Shown: positions 7,167 to 17,591, counted from the stretch's first letter. The stretch is DNA of 64,000 nucleotides from Methanolobus halotolerans (GCF_004745425.1 NZ_PGGK01000011.1:1-64000); one strand, 5' to 3'. Program-made: numbers and translations. Notes: generated from the letters alone by a model not told the origin.

Positions 7167-9359
7167 ATGGCTTCTGTCGGTGAACTCATAGTCTCGATCA
7201 TAGGTGATATCAGCCAGATCAAGAAAGCATTTGAGGACGTGAGCTCACAGGCTGGTCAGATGGGTAAGAAATTCCAGGAAACTGGAAAGCAGATGACCTC
7301 TGCCGGGAAAACACTCTCCACTTACGTTACTGCTCCTGTTCTGGGACTTGGGGCTGTGGCATTCCATACAGCTTCATCTTTCGATGATTCCATGAGAAAG
7401 GTCAAAGCCATCTCTGGTGCAACAGGTGATGAATTCAAACAGCTCACCGACCTTGCCAGAGAACTTGGCCGAACGACCCGTTTCTCTGCAAGTGAAGCTG
7501 CAGAAGGTATGCAGTACCTCGCAATGGCAGGTTTTTCTACAGGTGAAGCAATGGAATCTATCGACGACATGCTAAGCCTTGCTGCAGCTGGAGCCATTGA
7601 TCTTGGTACTGCTGCCGATATCGCATCGAACGTTCTTACTGGTTTTAACCTGCAGGCAAGTGAGGCAGGAAGAGTTGCAGATGTCCTTGCCAAAGCATCT
7701 GCTTCCTCTAACACCGATATCACCCAGCTGGGACAGGCAATGTCCTATGTTGCTCCCCTTGCCGCTGCAATGGGAATATCCATGGAAGAAACAGCTGCCA
7801 TAATCGGCAAGATGTCAGATGCAGGTGTCCAGGGAAGTCGTGCAGGTACTGCACTAAGGGGTGCAATGACAAGGCTTGCAGACCCAACAGCTGAAGTTGC
7901 CGGGGTACTTGAGCAATATCAACTAACCCTTGCAGATGTGGATCCCACCACACAGTCCTTCACAGATATCATTGAGAGACTGAGCACTGTTGGTCTGTCC
8001 ACAGCAGATGCAATGGCACTCTTTGGACAGGAAGCAGGGCCAGGTATGATAGCACTTCTGTCTACCGGGTCTGGTGCTATACGTGAGCAAACAAAATTGC
8101 TCGAGAACTCCGCTGGCGCTGCTGCCAAAATGGCCGAGGAAATGGAGGGCGGACCAGGGGGTGCTATACGTGAACTGAAGTCCGCCCTCCAGGACGTGAT
8201 GATAACCTTCGGAGATGTGGTTGCCGAGGGGCTCATGCCATTGGTCAGTGCATTCACTAAGTTTCTCAATCTTGTATCCGGGATTCCAAAACCAATACTC
8301 AAGGTCATTGTAGCAGTAGCTGCCATCGCTGCAGCCATTGGTCCTATAATTATCATGGCAGGCTCAGCAATTGGTGCAATTGGGACAATAACAACTTTCC
8401 TTGGTGGCGCCGGGTTGGCTGGAGCTTTAGGTAGCATTGTTGCAATAATTACAGGTCCTATAGGAATAGCAATTGCTGGTCTTGCAGTGGGTGCAATACT
8501 TATATGGAAGAGCTGGGACAAAGTATCTCCCATTGTCAGGGAAACTCTGGAGAACATCAGAACTGCAATTGAACCGTTCATTCCTCTTGTGAAAGATTTC
8601 GTATCCAATGCCATGAACAAGATCACTGATTGGTGGACAGAGAATGGAGGTACGATCACTTCTGCGATAGCTGTCATCGTATCTGCTCTCGGAACACTGG
8701 TCTCATACATTGCAGACCATGTTGTCGATAATGTAATGATCTGGTTGCCTCTGGTTCTAAAAACATTTGAGTACGTGTTTGAACAGGTGCTAAATCTGAT
8801 ACTGCTGTTCTCTCAAATCCTTACAGGTGACTGGGAAGGTGCATGGCAAACATTGCAGAACATTACTCAGAACAGCATGGATTTCTTGTACTCAATAATA
8901 TCGAGTGCATTGGAACCTATACTGAACCTATTCGCATCTGCTGGAAGCAGTTTCTATCAATCAGGCAAAGATCTGATACAGAACTTCATCAACGGGATCA
9001 AGTCAATGGTGAACCCTCTTACATCAACCGTCTCAGATGCGTTCTCAAGCATTTCCAGATATCTCCCTCATAGTCCTGCTGAAGTCGGACCATTGTCAGA
9101 ACTTCCAAACTGGGACGCATTCTTTGTATCTCCACTCAAGAAATCAGTTGGAAAGATGGATTCAATGCTGACTGCAGGTCTTGGCAGTATAGCCGGAACC
9201 TTTTCTACAAGCAATAATACAACTAACAACACATATGCAGGCGATGAGTTCGTAATTCAGAACGTCAACCTGTCCGCAGATTACCCGTTCGAGAAGTTTG
9301 TTCATGACCTAGAGAAGTACAACAGACAGAAGCGTATCCAGCGGGGGTATACCTCATAA
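7167..9359 (+). CDS. Tail tape measure protein
   Basis: This 730-residue protein has the TP901-type tape measure core near residues 70-300 (FDDSMRKVKAISGATGDEF, then TAADIASNVLTGF and GSRAGTALRGAMTRL). Hydrophobic segments follow (about 370-450), then a C-terminal tail with the SPSRYLPHSPAE-like motif seen in many tape measures (ISRYLPHSPAEVGPLS). Length sets tail length in such viruses; at roughly 1.5 angstroms per residue this predicts a tail near 110 nm. It follows the chaperones directly. Confidence 0.9.
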   Translation: MASVGELIVSIIGDISQIKKAFEDVSSQAGQMGKKFQETGKQMTSAGKTLSTYVTAPVLGLGAVAFHTASSFDDSMRKVKAISGATGDEFKQLTDLARELGRTTRFSASEAAEGMQYLAMAGFSTGEAMESIDDMLSLAAAGAIDLGTAADIASNVLTGFNLQASEAGRVADVLAKASASSNTDITQLGQAMSYVAPLAAAMGISMEETAAIIGKMSDAGVQGSRAGTALRGAMTRLADPTAEVAGVLEQYQLTLADVDPTTQSFTDIIERLSTVGLSTADAMALFGQEAGPGMIALLSTGSGAIREQTKLLENSAGAAAKMAEEMEGGPGGAIRELKSALQDVMITFGDVVAEGLMPLVSAFTKFLNLVSGIPKPILKVIVAVAAIAAAIGPIIIMAGSAIGAIGTITTFLGGAGLAGALGSIVAIITGPIGIAIAGLAVGAILIWKSWDKVSPIVRETLENIRTAIEPFIPLVKDFVSNAMNKITDWWTENGGTITSAIAVIVSALGTLVSYIADHVVDNVMIWLPLVLKTFEYVFEQVLNLILLFSQILTGDWEGAWQTLQNITQNSMDFLYSIISSALEPILNLFASAGSSFYQSGKDLIQNFINGIKSMVNPLTSTVSDAFSSISRYLPHSPAEVGPLSELPNWDAFFVSPLKKSVGKMDSMLTAGLGSIAGTFSTSNNTTNNTYAGDEFVIQNVNLSADYPFEKFVHDLEKYNRQKRIQRGYTS

Positions 9360-9361
9360 TA

Positions 9362-9688
9362 GTGATATTCGATGGTTCTACGGTCTCTGTCATCCGGGAA
9401 ACTGAGATCTCAGTGGACGTTCCTTTCAAGGAAACTACTCTGTTGTCTGGGAAAGTACACATCCAGGCATCTGCAGAGCAGCGATTTTCCAGGACGTTTG
9501 AATGCTACACAGAAGATTTTTCCGAGATCTCTACTCTGCTGGAAAAACTAGGTTCATCAGGAACTCTTGTGATAGATTCTGATTCATACACCAGCTGCTA
9601 TATCGTCCCCCCGCTCAGGTATAAAGAAGTCATCAAGGGCAGTGGGAAGTACACATACACGATCACCTTTGTGAGGCATACGGCATGA
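9362..9688 (+). CDS. Putative minor tail/distal tail protein
   Basis: This 108-residue beta-rich protein starts at GTG 9362, two bases after the tape measure stop, and overlaps the next gene as ATGATG. Its place between tape measure and hub is that of a distal tail component, though it is shorter than typical Dit proteins. I see no firm family match. It probably forms part of the tail tip adaptor. Confidence 0.55.
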   Translation: MIFDGSTVSVIRETEISVDVPFKETTLLSGKVHIQASAEQRFSRTFECYTEDFSEISTLLEKLGSSGTLVIDSDSYTSCYIVPPLRYKEVIKGSGKYTYTITFVRHTA

Positions 9689-11142
9689 TGGTAGACCTAA
9701 GCACTTACCCCCTGGAATCTCTGAAGGTTTCAAAAACTATCAGGGATGCATTCTGGCAACTGGAATCTCATCTAGTGGATGTTTCTATCCCGGATAACTA
9801 TTCGTATGTACTTGTTAAACTGGAAGACCATTCTGGAGCTAACAAAACTGTATTTTATGGGATTACAGCCCCTGATGAATCCTATAAGCTGAAACTGGTT
9901 GAAGAAGCAGTTGATATCTATGCATATGACCTTCGATGGTATCTCTCCCGCCAGTTCGTGCCAGAATCACAGCTGGTATTGGCAAACACAGATGACATTA
10001 TAACATATATTGAGGATCTGCTCGGCGGCAGTGACTGGGCTACCGTAACTGGAGTAGAGCCGTACAGGGTACGTAATCCTGATCCTATAATCACTAAAAA
10101 GGAATTTATTTTCAATCCTAGCACATCTAAACTTGATGCTATCACAGAGATTGCAGAGTATTACAACTGTATCTTTGAGGTAAAGTGGAGGAACGTTGGA
10201 ACAGAGCAATCACCTGAATGGGTGACCAGTGCTTATTTTGTCAGGTCCAATGAGATCGATGATGAAGTTGATGGCTTGGACCTTCCATCTCCCACAATAC
10301 TTGCAAAGACGGATAATGATACAATTGAGATAACAGTGGCCAACTCCTCCGATGACAAGTATAACCGGATCATTGCCATAGGATGTGATTCTTCCGGGAA
10401 CTGGTACAAAGGTGTGGTTGAAAGTCCGAATGTCACAGACGGTACTGCAAGACCAAGAGAGTACATGGAGTATCTTTCTCCATATGTAGTGAGCCAGGAA
10501 ACTGCAGACCAAAGAGCCTCTGAACTTTACGCTTTGTTCAATTTTCCTGTGAAGAGGATTTCTGCAAAACTCACCCAAAGGCATGATCTGCAGTTGTACC
10601 AACTTGTTAAGTTCGATGGGTGGACTGAGTATACAGATGCACTTTATACAGTAGGTATGGCCGGGATCAACTGGGTCAGAATAGTTGAGATCTCTCATGT
10701 TAAATCTGCTACAATCTCCGAAGTCAACATTGTATGCGTACCAGACCGTGACCTTAGCCAGAGCAGGCTTAAAGCATACTCTGTAACCCCAAACACTGTA
10801 GATGATACTGAATCTATTATTATGGACACTCTGGCATCACTGGCCTCTGCTGAAATTGGCACAGCAGCAGATCCATTACTTGGATCATCAATCACCACTG
10901 TTGCACTGAATAGAGGAGGCACGATCACTGCCAAGTTGCTGGGAGCAAATGAAAGCATAGTGCTGCCAGTGAACAATGAAAGGGTAATTGTTTCTGGGGG
11001 TGGTGGGGGCGGTTTCAAGAACCCGGCAGAAGAGGACCTGGACATGAACGGGTTTAAGGTGAAGACCTCTGAAACTGGCAAAGACCTAGTATTCGAAGTA
11101 CCCGTAGGCCAGAAGATCGTTTTCACAAGGAGCACAGCATGA
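9685..11142 (+). CDS. Tail hub/tail-associated protein
   Basis: This 485-residue protein has an N-terminal region (about 1-330) that resembles the hub fold of gp27/Tal proteins: short strands, KLVEEAVDIYAYDLRWYL, and LDAITEIAEYYNCIFEV. A Gly-rich hinge (VSGGGGGGF, about residue 440) precedes a short C-terminal piece. It would form the trimeric hub at the tail tip to which fibres attach. No lytic domain is visible. It overlaps the genes on both sides by four bases. Confidence 0.62.
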   Translation: MMVDLSTYPLESLKVSKTIRDAFWQLESHLVDVSIPDNYSYVLVKLEDHSGANKTVFYGITAPDESYKLKLVEEAVDIYAYDLRWYLSRQFVPESQLVLANTDDIITYIEDLLGGSDWATVTGVEPYRVRNPDPIITKKEFIFNPSTSKLDAITEIAEYYNCIFEVKWRNVGTEQSPEWVTSAYFVRSNEIDDEVDGLDLPSPTILAKTDNDTIEITVANSSDDKYNRIIAIGCDSSGNWYKGVVESPNVTDGTARPREYMEYLSPYVVSQETADQRASELYALFNFPVKRISAKLTQRHDLQLYQLVKFDGWTEYTDALYTVGMAGINWVRIVEISHVKSATISEVNIVCVPDRDLSQSRLKAYSVTPNTVDDTESIIMDTLASLASAEIGTAADPLLGSSITTVALNRGGTITAKLLGANESIVLPVNNERVIVSGGGGGGFKNPAEEDLDMNGFKVKTSETGKDLVFEVPVGQKIVFTRSTA

Positions 11143-11795
11143 CCATTGGCAAGATAACAAGCTCACAGCAGGATCTGGTCTACGTTAAAGTCAGACCGGA
11201 AACAGGTGTGGAACTGGAGACTAGGATAGGTGGGATGCAGGCAGATATTTCATCTGAAGGTACTCTAGGACAGGAGTTCACGGCGGCGCATTATTTTGGC
11301 AGGATAAAGATCGCTGTAAAGAGTACAGGTACCAGTTCACTTGTGGCAAGACTGTATGATTCGCATCAAAAACAGGTCAAGTACCATGAAACGGTGTTCA
11401 GGGAAGTAGGTCAGGATAAGGTATTGCACTGGGCGTTTGACCCGCTGCCGCCTAGTATGTACTACTGGGAACTGGAAGTATGGAGTGGAGCCTCACTGTT
11501 CAAGCTGTACGGCTATACAGGGTCCACATATGGTGGATGCTATAAGGACGGAGTACTGCTGTCTGGCACGGATCTCATGAGCAAGGTAGTCTATTGCGAA
11601 GACACGGAAGTGGAAAGGCCAGTAGCAGTAGTGGGCGATACAGTGGATTCAGGAGTAACCACAGTCAAGACAGGTTCTCCTCTGGGACAGATAATGGTGG
11701 GCGTAGTTGAAAAGAACATCTCAAGGGAGCTGGATGAGCTGAACAATGGTGGCATGATAATGACAGGCTCGTGGTTCATGGAAATGGATGATTAA
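11139..11795 (+). CDS. Putative tail tip protein
   Basis: This 218-residue protein is beta-rich throughout (HYFGRIKIAVKSTGTSSLVARLYD, then YYWELEVWSG), like carbohydrate-binding or jelly-roll modules in fibre proteins. It starts inside the hub gene's stop (ATGA). It is followed by the paralogous fibre pair. I do not recognise the family; a role in the adsorption apparatus is inferred from position. Confidence 0.55.
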   Translation: MTIGKITSSQQDLVYVKVRPETGVELETRIGGMQADISSEGTLGQEFTAAHYFGRIKIAVKSTGTSSLVARLYDSHQKQVKYHETVFREVGQDKVLHWAFDPLPPSMYYWELEVWSGASLFKLYGYTGSTYGGCYKDGVLLSGTDLMSKVVYCEDTEVERPVAVVGDTVDSGVTTVKTGSPLGQIMVGVVEKNISRELDELNNGGMIMTGSWFMEMDD

Positions 11796-11812
11796 AGAGC
11801 AGGAGCGATCAC

Positions 11813-12733
11813 ATGGGATTTACAAGCGGAGCAAAGACATTACCAGACCTGGTAGATGATATCGCAGATGGCCTAATAGCCAGTTCTGCGTACTGGGAAG
11901 ATGGAGACACGACATGGGATACAACGGACAGGTCGGTGGGAGCAAATAATGCAAGAAGATGCCTGAAATATACTGGAGATTCTGCAGATATATGGGTGGC
12001 ACTAACAGTTGTGAACATATCAAATGCATCAGTGGACTGGACAGGTGCTTACCACAGGTACGCAAAAGGCCTGAGCATAGTGTTTTCATCGAGCTGGGAT
12101 TCTGTAGATCATACGTATGGAACCACAAACACCCACACTTACATACCATTTGAAAGGCGGTCTGCAAACAATGGAAGTATCTCAGCGGATCTAGGAACGC
12201 TTCAATTGACATACTATCTGTGGATAGATCCTACTGGTTTTGTAATGATGGCAAAACCAGAGCCAAGTGCCACAGAAGACCTACAAACTTCATTTATAGT
12301 AGTGCTGGAGCACATGGATATCAAAGAATACAGCGATGGACTGACGAACTTCTACTGTTACCAGTGTGAAAACTACACAGGATATACAGATGATGACAGC
12401 ACAGATGTATATAGACCATACAAGATGATAAGGCCGTTTGTTTATGAAAACTATGATGGTAATGGCATTGAATTTTATAAGGATTCATGGTATGCTTTCA
12501 AGAGCACAGGAAACGGAAAAGTGTACTACATGAAGCCTCTGATATACAATGATGCTGCAGAAACAATGCCGATCTACCAGAGCAAGCTGTTCTTCATGTT
12601 CTCATCAGCAGTAGGGCTTGTAGACGGAGACGTAGTAGCAGTGGATGGAGAAACAACAAAGTATCTCTGCAAATCGCTGGACTCTCCTGACAAAACGGAA
12701 ATAATCAACTATGCGATGAAATACGTGGCCTGA
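11813..12733 (+). CDS. Tail fibre-like protein, paralogue 1
   Basis: This 306-residue protein begins MGFTSGAKTLPDLVDDIADG, shared almost word for word with the next gene. It is Tyr-, Asp- and Ser-rich, with a mid segment ASKEYSDGLTNFYCY-like region also shared. The C-terminal end (LVDGDVVAVDGETTKYLCKS) is conserved between the two. The middle differs most, as expected for receptor-contact parts. Start chosen from AGGAG eight bases upstream. Role in host recognition is inferred. Confidence 0.65.
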   Translation: MGFTSGAKTLPDLVDDIADGLIASSAYWEDGDTTWDTTDRSVGANNARRCLKYTGDSADIWVALTVVNISNASVDWTGAYHRYAKGLSIVFSSSWDSVDHTYGTTNTHTYIPFERRSANNGSISADLGTLQLTYYLWIDPTGFVMMAKPEPSATEDLQTSFIVVLEHMDIKEYSDGLTNFYCYQCENYTGYTDDDSTDVYRPYKMIRPFVYENYDGNGIEFYKDSWYAFKSTGNGKVYYMKPLIYNDAAETMPIYQSKLFFMFSSAVGLVDGDVVAVDGETTKYLCKSLDSPDKTEIINYAMKYVA

Positions 12734-12742
12734 GGTGAGAGG

Positions 12743-13657
12743 ATGGGATTTACAAGTGGAGCAAAGACATTACCTGACCTGATAGATGATATCGCAAACG
12801 GATTGATTGCATCATCCGTGAACTGGGTAGAAGGAGACTCGACCTGGAACATAACAGACACTACGAACAACAACGCCCGCAGGGTAGTCAGATATACTGG
12901 AGATTCGGCCGACATCTGGTTTTCACTTGAATGTGTCAACCAGACAGGTATTAGGATAAGCACTGCGGACGCAGATACATATGCAAAGGGATTGAGGATA
13001 ACCATTGCAGCATCATGGGACAGCATAAACCATACATGGGGAGAGACAAATCAGCAGAGCTTTGTATATTTTGAAGGAGAGTATGCAGATTCATCGCCAA
13101 ATGCTGATCTGGGTATACTTCAGCTCAGCTATTATATGTGGATAGATTCTACGGGTTTTGTGGTAATGGCAAGACCAGAATCATGGCCAGATGATGCGCG
13201 CCAGGCAAGTTTCATAGTAGTGTTGGAACACATGGCTTCAAAAGAATACAGTGATGGCCTGACAAATTTTTATTGCTATTGTAACGTAAATGCAAACTGG
13301 TGCAATGGTGGATATAGCCATGCTGACTTCAAGCTAAATAAGTACATGAGACCGTTCTCATTTATGTCTGGATACTCGGTAGATTCGGGAATGCAATGGT
13401 GGAACGGTGGAAAACACGCATTCAAGAGCAATGGTAATGGAAAGGTCTACTACACAAAACCGTTAGTTTGCAACACTGCAGATGAGAGGACTCCCATCTA
13501 CCAATCTGAACTGTTTTTCCTGTTTTCCACAGACAGGGGCCTGGTAGATGGGGATGTGGTGGCAGTAGATGGCCAAACCACCAAGTATCTATGCAAGTCG
13601 ATCTCATCCCCAAACTCAACAAGTTTGCTAAACTATGCAATAAAATACGTGGCATGA
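12743..13657 (+). CDS. Tail fibre-like protein, paralogue 2
   Basis: This 304-residue protein is a tandem paralogue of the gene at 11813. The first 15 and last 35 residues are almost the same, and the central segment (about residues 190-240) has diverged, with many Asn, Tyr and Trp residues. It starts after GGTGAGAGG. Two diverged copies in one virion operon suggest either a mixed adhesion complex or a store of alternative receptor-binding parts. Confidence 0.65.
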   Translation: MGFTSGAKTLPDLIDDIANGLIASSVNWVEGDSTWNITDTTNNNARRVVRYTGDSADIWFSLECVNQTGIRISTADADTYAKGLRITIAASWDSINHTWGETNQQSFVYFEGEYADSSPNADLGILQLSYYMWIDSTGFVVMARPESWPDDARQASFIVVLEHMASKEYSDGLTNFYCYCNVNANWCNGGYSHADFKLNKYMRPFSFMSGYSVDSGMQWWNGGKHAFKSNGNGKVYYTKPLVCNTADERTPIYQSELFFLFSTDRGLVDGDVVAVDGQTTKYLCKSISSPNSTSLLNYAIKYVA

Positions 13658-13664
13658 GGTGCAC

Positions 13665-16409
13665 ATGACCTTCGAGACAGTGGTATTTGGCAGCTACGAG
13701 GTTGGAGTGGGCTTCACTCCCGGAGACTCAATACCAGAAGGAGGGTACAGGGTGTTCATAGTGCCGACAGTCAACATGGGAGATTATGCGATGGATGTGT
13801 CGTTATCCTATGTTGATCAGTTTGGCAACCCGGCCACTACCACTGTAAGTACATCAGTGCCAGCGCACACTGTAGCTGGAACCCATGTTCAGATGGTATT
13901 GAACAACGGGGACAGTGGAGTAAGGGAGGTTACAGCAGTTACAGTAGTGGGAGGTACAACAGGAGAGACCTTTAATCTGGAAAGCTGGAACGAAGGGTTA
14001 GGGGTTGCAATAGAGATCGCTCCAAGATGCCAGATGGATATACACGAAACTGCAGGATGGACCAGCAAGGACTATGCAAGGACTTCGCTGTTGGAAGAAG
14101 AATCCAGTAACAGCTTGCAGTACACTCAGAACATAAACACAAGCAATGTAGATTATGACGGGGACAAGTTCAAGCTCCAGGTAGAGCAGATCGACATTTA
14201 CCCGGAGAACTCGGCTCATGTAGATACGGACGATGGATTCCTGCCGGGAATATTCACTCTGGATAACGTGACTATGAGTATGAAACTGAATCTGGTTCCA
14301 GAGGAAGATTATAACAAAGTGGATTCAACGTACATGAACAAAGGCTTTGAGATAATTGCATCAGGCTTCACGAAAATTACCTTCGACTATGATGTGGTGC
14401 TGGATTCAGCACATTTTATTGCAGAACTGGTGGACAGCAGCGGAACAGTGAAATGGAGCAAGAACGGGACAGCTTCTGGAACAGGTCAGATAGTGACATT
14501 TGTGGATGATCACTTTGTATTTAGGGTCAGGTGTACTGCTCCAGATTCTCCAAGTGTCTGGACATCACCCGCAGATCCTTGGGACAATCACATGTATATT
14601 GCAAACGTGCAGCTGGACAGGTACAAGCCTTCCGGATACATAGAGCAGACCACGTACAAGTACAGGGAGAATATGAAGCAGCTTGAACAACTGTTCATAG
14701 GAGGCTCACTTGGAACAACTGGAACAAACATCCAGGCACAACTTGATATCGGAGACAGCCTGGCAACGACGACTGGGTGGATCGGGCCGGATGGAACCTC
14801 TGTCACGAAGTACTCATTAGCTGGAAATATGATCAATACAGGAGGGCATAACGGCTCATATTGGAGGACAAAAATATACCTTACAGGAGATGGCAGGTAC
14901 ACTCCGTCCTTTGACTACCTGAAGTACACGTTCCTAATTTGCCTGTATGAAAAGCTGCTGGAATGGGCACCAGTTGTGCCGAAGGCATTGGATGTGACAA
15001 TTGATGGTAGGCAGTTGCCACTCAGCATCTATGGGAACATTGACAAGATAAGCAACGTAGGCCTGATACTGTCAGGAAACTTTTTTGTGACTCCTGCGAA
15101 CTTACTGCTGCAGGTCACAATGCAGCATCAGTCTTCAGTGGACAATGACATAGATGTAGTGGACACGGCGAGGGCCACAGGGATGTGGTATTTCCAATTA
15201 TATGATTCGACAGACTTCGTATACGGGTGCAACTACAGCAATGTAGAGTTTATGAGCAATACCTTTAAGCTCAAGGCCCAAACTATTGAGCCGAACTATG
15301 GCACGGAGATAGACAGTGACCCCGGATTTCTGTCATGTAATCCGACAATAGATGCAGGAAACAAGGAGCTGTCCATAACGTTACCAGCAGACACTACATT
15401 CAATTGCATCAACTCTGAGTATGAGAGGCATTCATTCATTTGGCAAGTATCGGGCTTTACGTCACTGGAATTTGATTACGATATAAGTATCAATTCCAGT
15501 TACTTCATACTGGAACTGGTGGACGCTGATGGTACGGTTAAATGGTCGAAGAACGGCACAGCTTCGGGTACAGGTCATGTAGTCTCGATGACCACGACAA
15601 AATGGGAGCTCAGACTTCGCTGCAAGGGGAACTATACATCGCCTGCTATCTATTCAGACTACATCAAGGTAAGCAACATCAAGATTACTCGATATTCACT
15701 CAATGGCTATATAGAGCAACCTTGGCGCATGGGCAAGAATCATGTGGACCATCTGCAGCAACTTGATTTGAACTGGACATCAGGCACAGCAGGAACTGCA
15801 GTAAAGTTACAGATGGACATAGCAGATACCTGGGATGGCACTGGGACGGGCTGGATCGGGCCGGACGGCACTTCAGGGAGCTACTACACGGGAGATATCC
15901 AGGCCATAGATGATGGAGGGTACAACGGGAACTACTACAAGTTCAAGATATACTTTGAATCAGATGGCAGGTACACTCCCACGTTTACATCAATAAAGGT
16001 AATGGAGTTTATCAAAAACTATCTCAAGCTCCTTAAATTTGGTAAAACCTGGTCAGAGGCTACAGTAGGTATAGTGATGTCAGGCTATGTCCGGGATCAG
16101 GAGAATACAATAATCTCAAACGGAGTAAAAGTAGTCCTGGAAAGCACATACACCTTTGGAAAGGATACAATGGGAGCAGTCAATCCAAACACAGGGTTTT
16201 ACCAGGTATTTGTCAAGGATGCAAAATATGACAAGAGGCACCTGATCCTGCAGGTTTCAGGCAAGACCACTAATCTATCACTATCGGAGTATGGAAGTCC
16301 CGAGATATTGGATGCAACAACTGGTGATGTTCCAAACCAGGACCTACATTTCTGGAAAGCTCCACTCTGCAAGTCCGTGGCTCATGTTGATTCACTCGTC
16401 ACTTATTGA
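13665..16409 (+). CDS. Large receptor-binding/tail fibre protein with internal repeats
   Basis: This is a protein of about 914 residues (ATG 13665; GTG 13659 is an alternative, but GAGGTG fits the later ATG). Two related blocks of about 250 residues (near 168-420 and 532-780) share KWSKNGTASGTG, GWIGPDGTS and DGRYTP. A C-terminal beta domain (SGYVRDQENTIISNGVKVVL, near 805-870) resembles carboxypeptidase-regulatory-like Ig domains found in surface proteins. The last 18 bases overlap the end of the convergent integrase gene. It is probably the main host-binding appendage. Confidence 0.65.
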   Translation: MTFETVVFGSYEVGVGFTPGDSIPEGGYRVFIVPTVNMGDYAMDVSLSYVDQFGNPATTTVSTSVPAHTVAGTHVQMVLNNGDSGVREVTAVTVVGGTTGETFNLESWNEGLGVAIEIAPRCQMDIHETAGWTSKDYARTSLLEEESSNSLQYTQNINTSNVDYDGDKFKLQVEQIDIYPENSAHVDTDDGFLPGIFTLDNVTMSMKLNLVPEEDYNKVDSTYMNKGFEIIASGFTKITFDYDVVLDSAHFIAELVDSSGTVKWSKNGTASGTGQIVTFVDDHFVFRVRCTAPDSPSVWTSPADPWDNHMYIANVQLDRYKPSGYIEQTTYKYRENMKQLEQLFIGGSLGTTGTNIQAQLDIGDSLATTTGWIGPDGTSVTKYSLAGNMINTGGHNGSYWRTKIYLTGDGRYTPSFDYLKYTFLICLYEKLLEWAPVVPKALDVTIDGRQLPLSIYGNIDKISNVGLILSGNFFVTPANLLLQVTMQHQSSVDNDIDVVDTARATGMWYFQLYDSTDFVYGCNYSNVEFMSNTFKLKAQTIEPNYGTEIDSDPGFLSCNPTIDAGNKELSITLPADTTFNCINSEYERHSFIWQVSGFTSLEFDYDISINSSYFILELVDADGTVKWSKNGTASGTGHVVSMTTTKWELRLRCKGNYTSPAIYSDYIKVSNIKITRYSLNGYIEQPWRMGKNHVDHLQQLDLNWTSGTAGTAVKLQMDIADTWDGTGTGWIGPDGTSGSYYTGDIQAIDDGGYNGNYYKFKIYFESDGRYTPTFTSIKVMEFIKNYLKLLKFGKTWSEATVGIVMSGYVRDQENTIISNGVKVVLESTYTFGKDTMGAVNPNTGFYQVFVKDAKYDKRHLILQVSGKTTNLSLSEYGSPEILDATTGDVPNQDLHFWKAPLCKSVAHVDSLVTY

Positions 16410-17591
16410 AGTAGAATTGCTTTCCGATAATACTTCTTTCAATTTCCCCAGATAACCCTGCAATTCCTGAGCATCTTTTGGATCCTTTGCACCAATCTCA
16501 AGAAGCAATTGCATGCCCAATTGTTGCATATTATCGATATTTGTTGCTGCAACTGAATTAAGTGCCATTCCACAACTGCAGCAGAAGTCTGAAGTTGGAC
16601 CATTCATGGTCCTGCACCTTGGACATTTGATAGGACTCAACTGTGGCTTTGCATCTTCTTCTTTAGCCAGGCCATGCATTTTCAACAGTGCATTATCCAC
16701 CTGTTTCCCAGACATATGAATATATACAGATGGCATATTAGATCCGTGGACCCATCCAAGGTGTTCTTCCATCTGTGCCTGGGTCAGATATTGTGCAAGT
16801 TCTGTGCTTCGGCTATGTCTAAAAAGATGATTATGTACTCTTTTTTGGATTCCTGCCTTTTTCGCAAGTTTTCTAACGAGGTACCGGAAGGCTTGATATT
16901 GGAGTTGATTTCCATTATTTGTGGTGCCATGGCCCACCCATAAATATGCATCAGAATTATTTCTATGGGGATGAAGATCTAACCATGCAGATAAGTATGG
17001 AACACTTGAGATCAACCGCACTCTCCGCATGCCAGTTTTCCCATTAACTGTAATGACTGCACCGTACTGATCGTGTACGACATGTTTGATCTTCATGTTC
17101 CCCATTTCCGAGATTCTACATCCCGAATCATATAATACAGCCACAATTGCTCTATCACGTGGATTATCAGCTGCGCTTATAATCTTTTTAATTTCTTCTT
17201 CAGTGAGTAGTTCTTCTGGGATTTTTGTTTGATTTTTCTTGACTCGCACCGAAATCCATTCTACCATTTCGGGTTTCCCAAGCCATCTGTAGAGTCTACG
17301 TATTGCAGATTTATAATCTAGCTTTGACCAGTGACTAAGGTTGGAGCGTTCAATCTTTGCCACCACTCTTTTGATGTCAGATTCTGTAGCAGATTTTATA
17401 TCTGTGTCCAGCCATTTTGCAAACATACTACAATGGCTTAAGTATTTGATCACTCGTGCCTTTGAAATACCCTCTAGAAACAATTGACTTTCAAATTCGA
17501 AAATTGTGTCTTTGCTGCTCTGGCTATAGTCAGCTTCATATATACGACGCTCTGCAGAGTCCAGATATTTGTCAAAATCATATATTCCCAT
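16392..17591 (-). CDS. int: Tyrosine integrase with C-terminal zinc ribbon
   Basis: This 399-residue tyrosine recombinase has an N-terminal SAM-like core-binding domain (to about 115), a catalytic domain with Arg in GCRISE (about 159), Lys in NGKTG (185), HLFRH (255-258), His in EEHLGW (277) and Tyr in VYIHMSG (290), then a zinc ribbon CPRC-x10-CCSC. All catalytic residues are present. The start ATG 17591 is chosen because it aligns with the start of the related integrase at 59783; GTG 17600 is possible. Placed at the end of the virion genes on the opposite strand, it should integrate and excise the provirus. Confidence 0.93.
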   Translation of the reverse strand: MGIYDFDKYLDSAERRIYEADYSQSSKDTIFEFESQLFLEGISKARVIKYLSHCSMFAKWLDTDIKSATESDIKRVVAKIERSNLSHWSKLDYKSAIRRLYRWLGKPEMVEWISVRVKKNQTKIPEELLTEEEIKKIISAADNPRDRAIVAVLYDSGCRISEMGNMKIKHVVHDQYGAVITVNGKTGMRRVRLISSVPYLSAWLDLHPHRNNSDAYLWVGHGTTNNGNQLQYQAFRYLVRKLAKKAGIQKRVHNHLFRHSRSTELAQYLTQAQMEEHLGWVHGSNMPSVYIHMSGKQVDNALLKMHGLAKEEDAKPQLSPIKCPRCRTMNGPTSDFCCSCGMALNSVAATNIDNMQQLGMQLLLEIGAKDPKDAQELQGYLGKLKEVLSESNSTSISDE

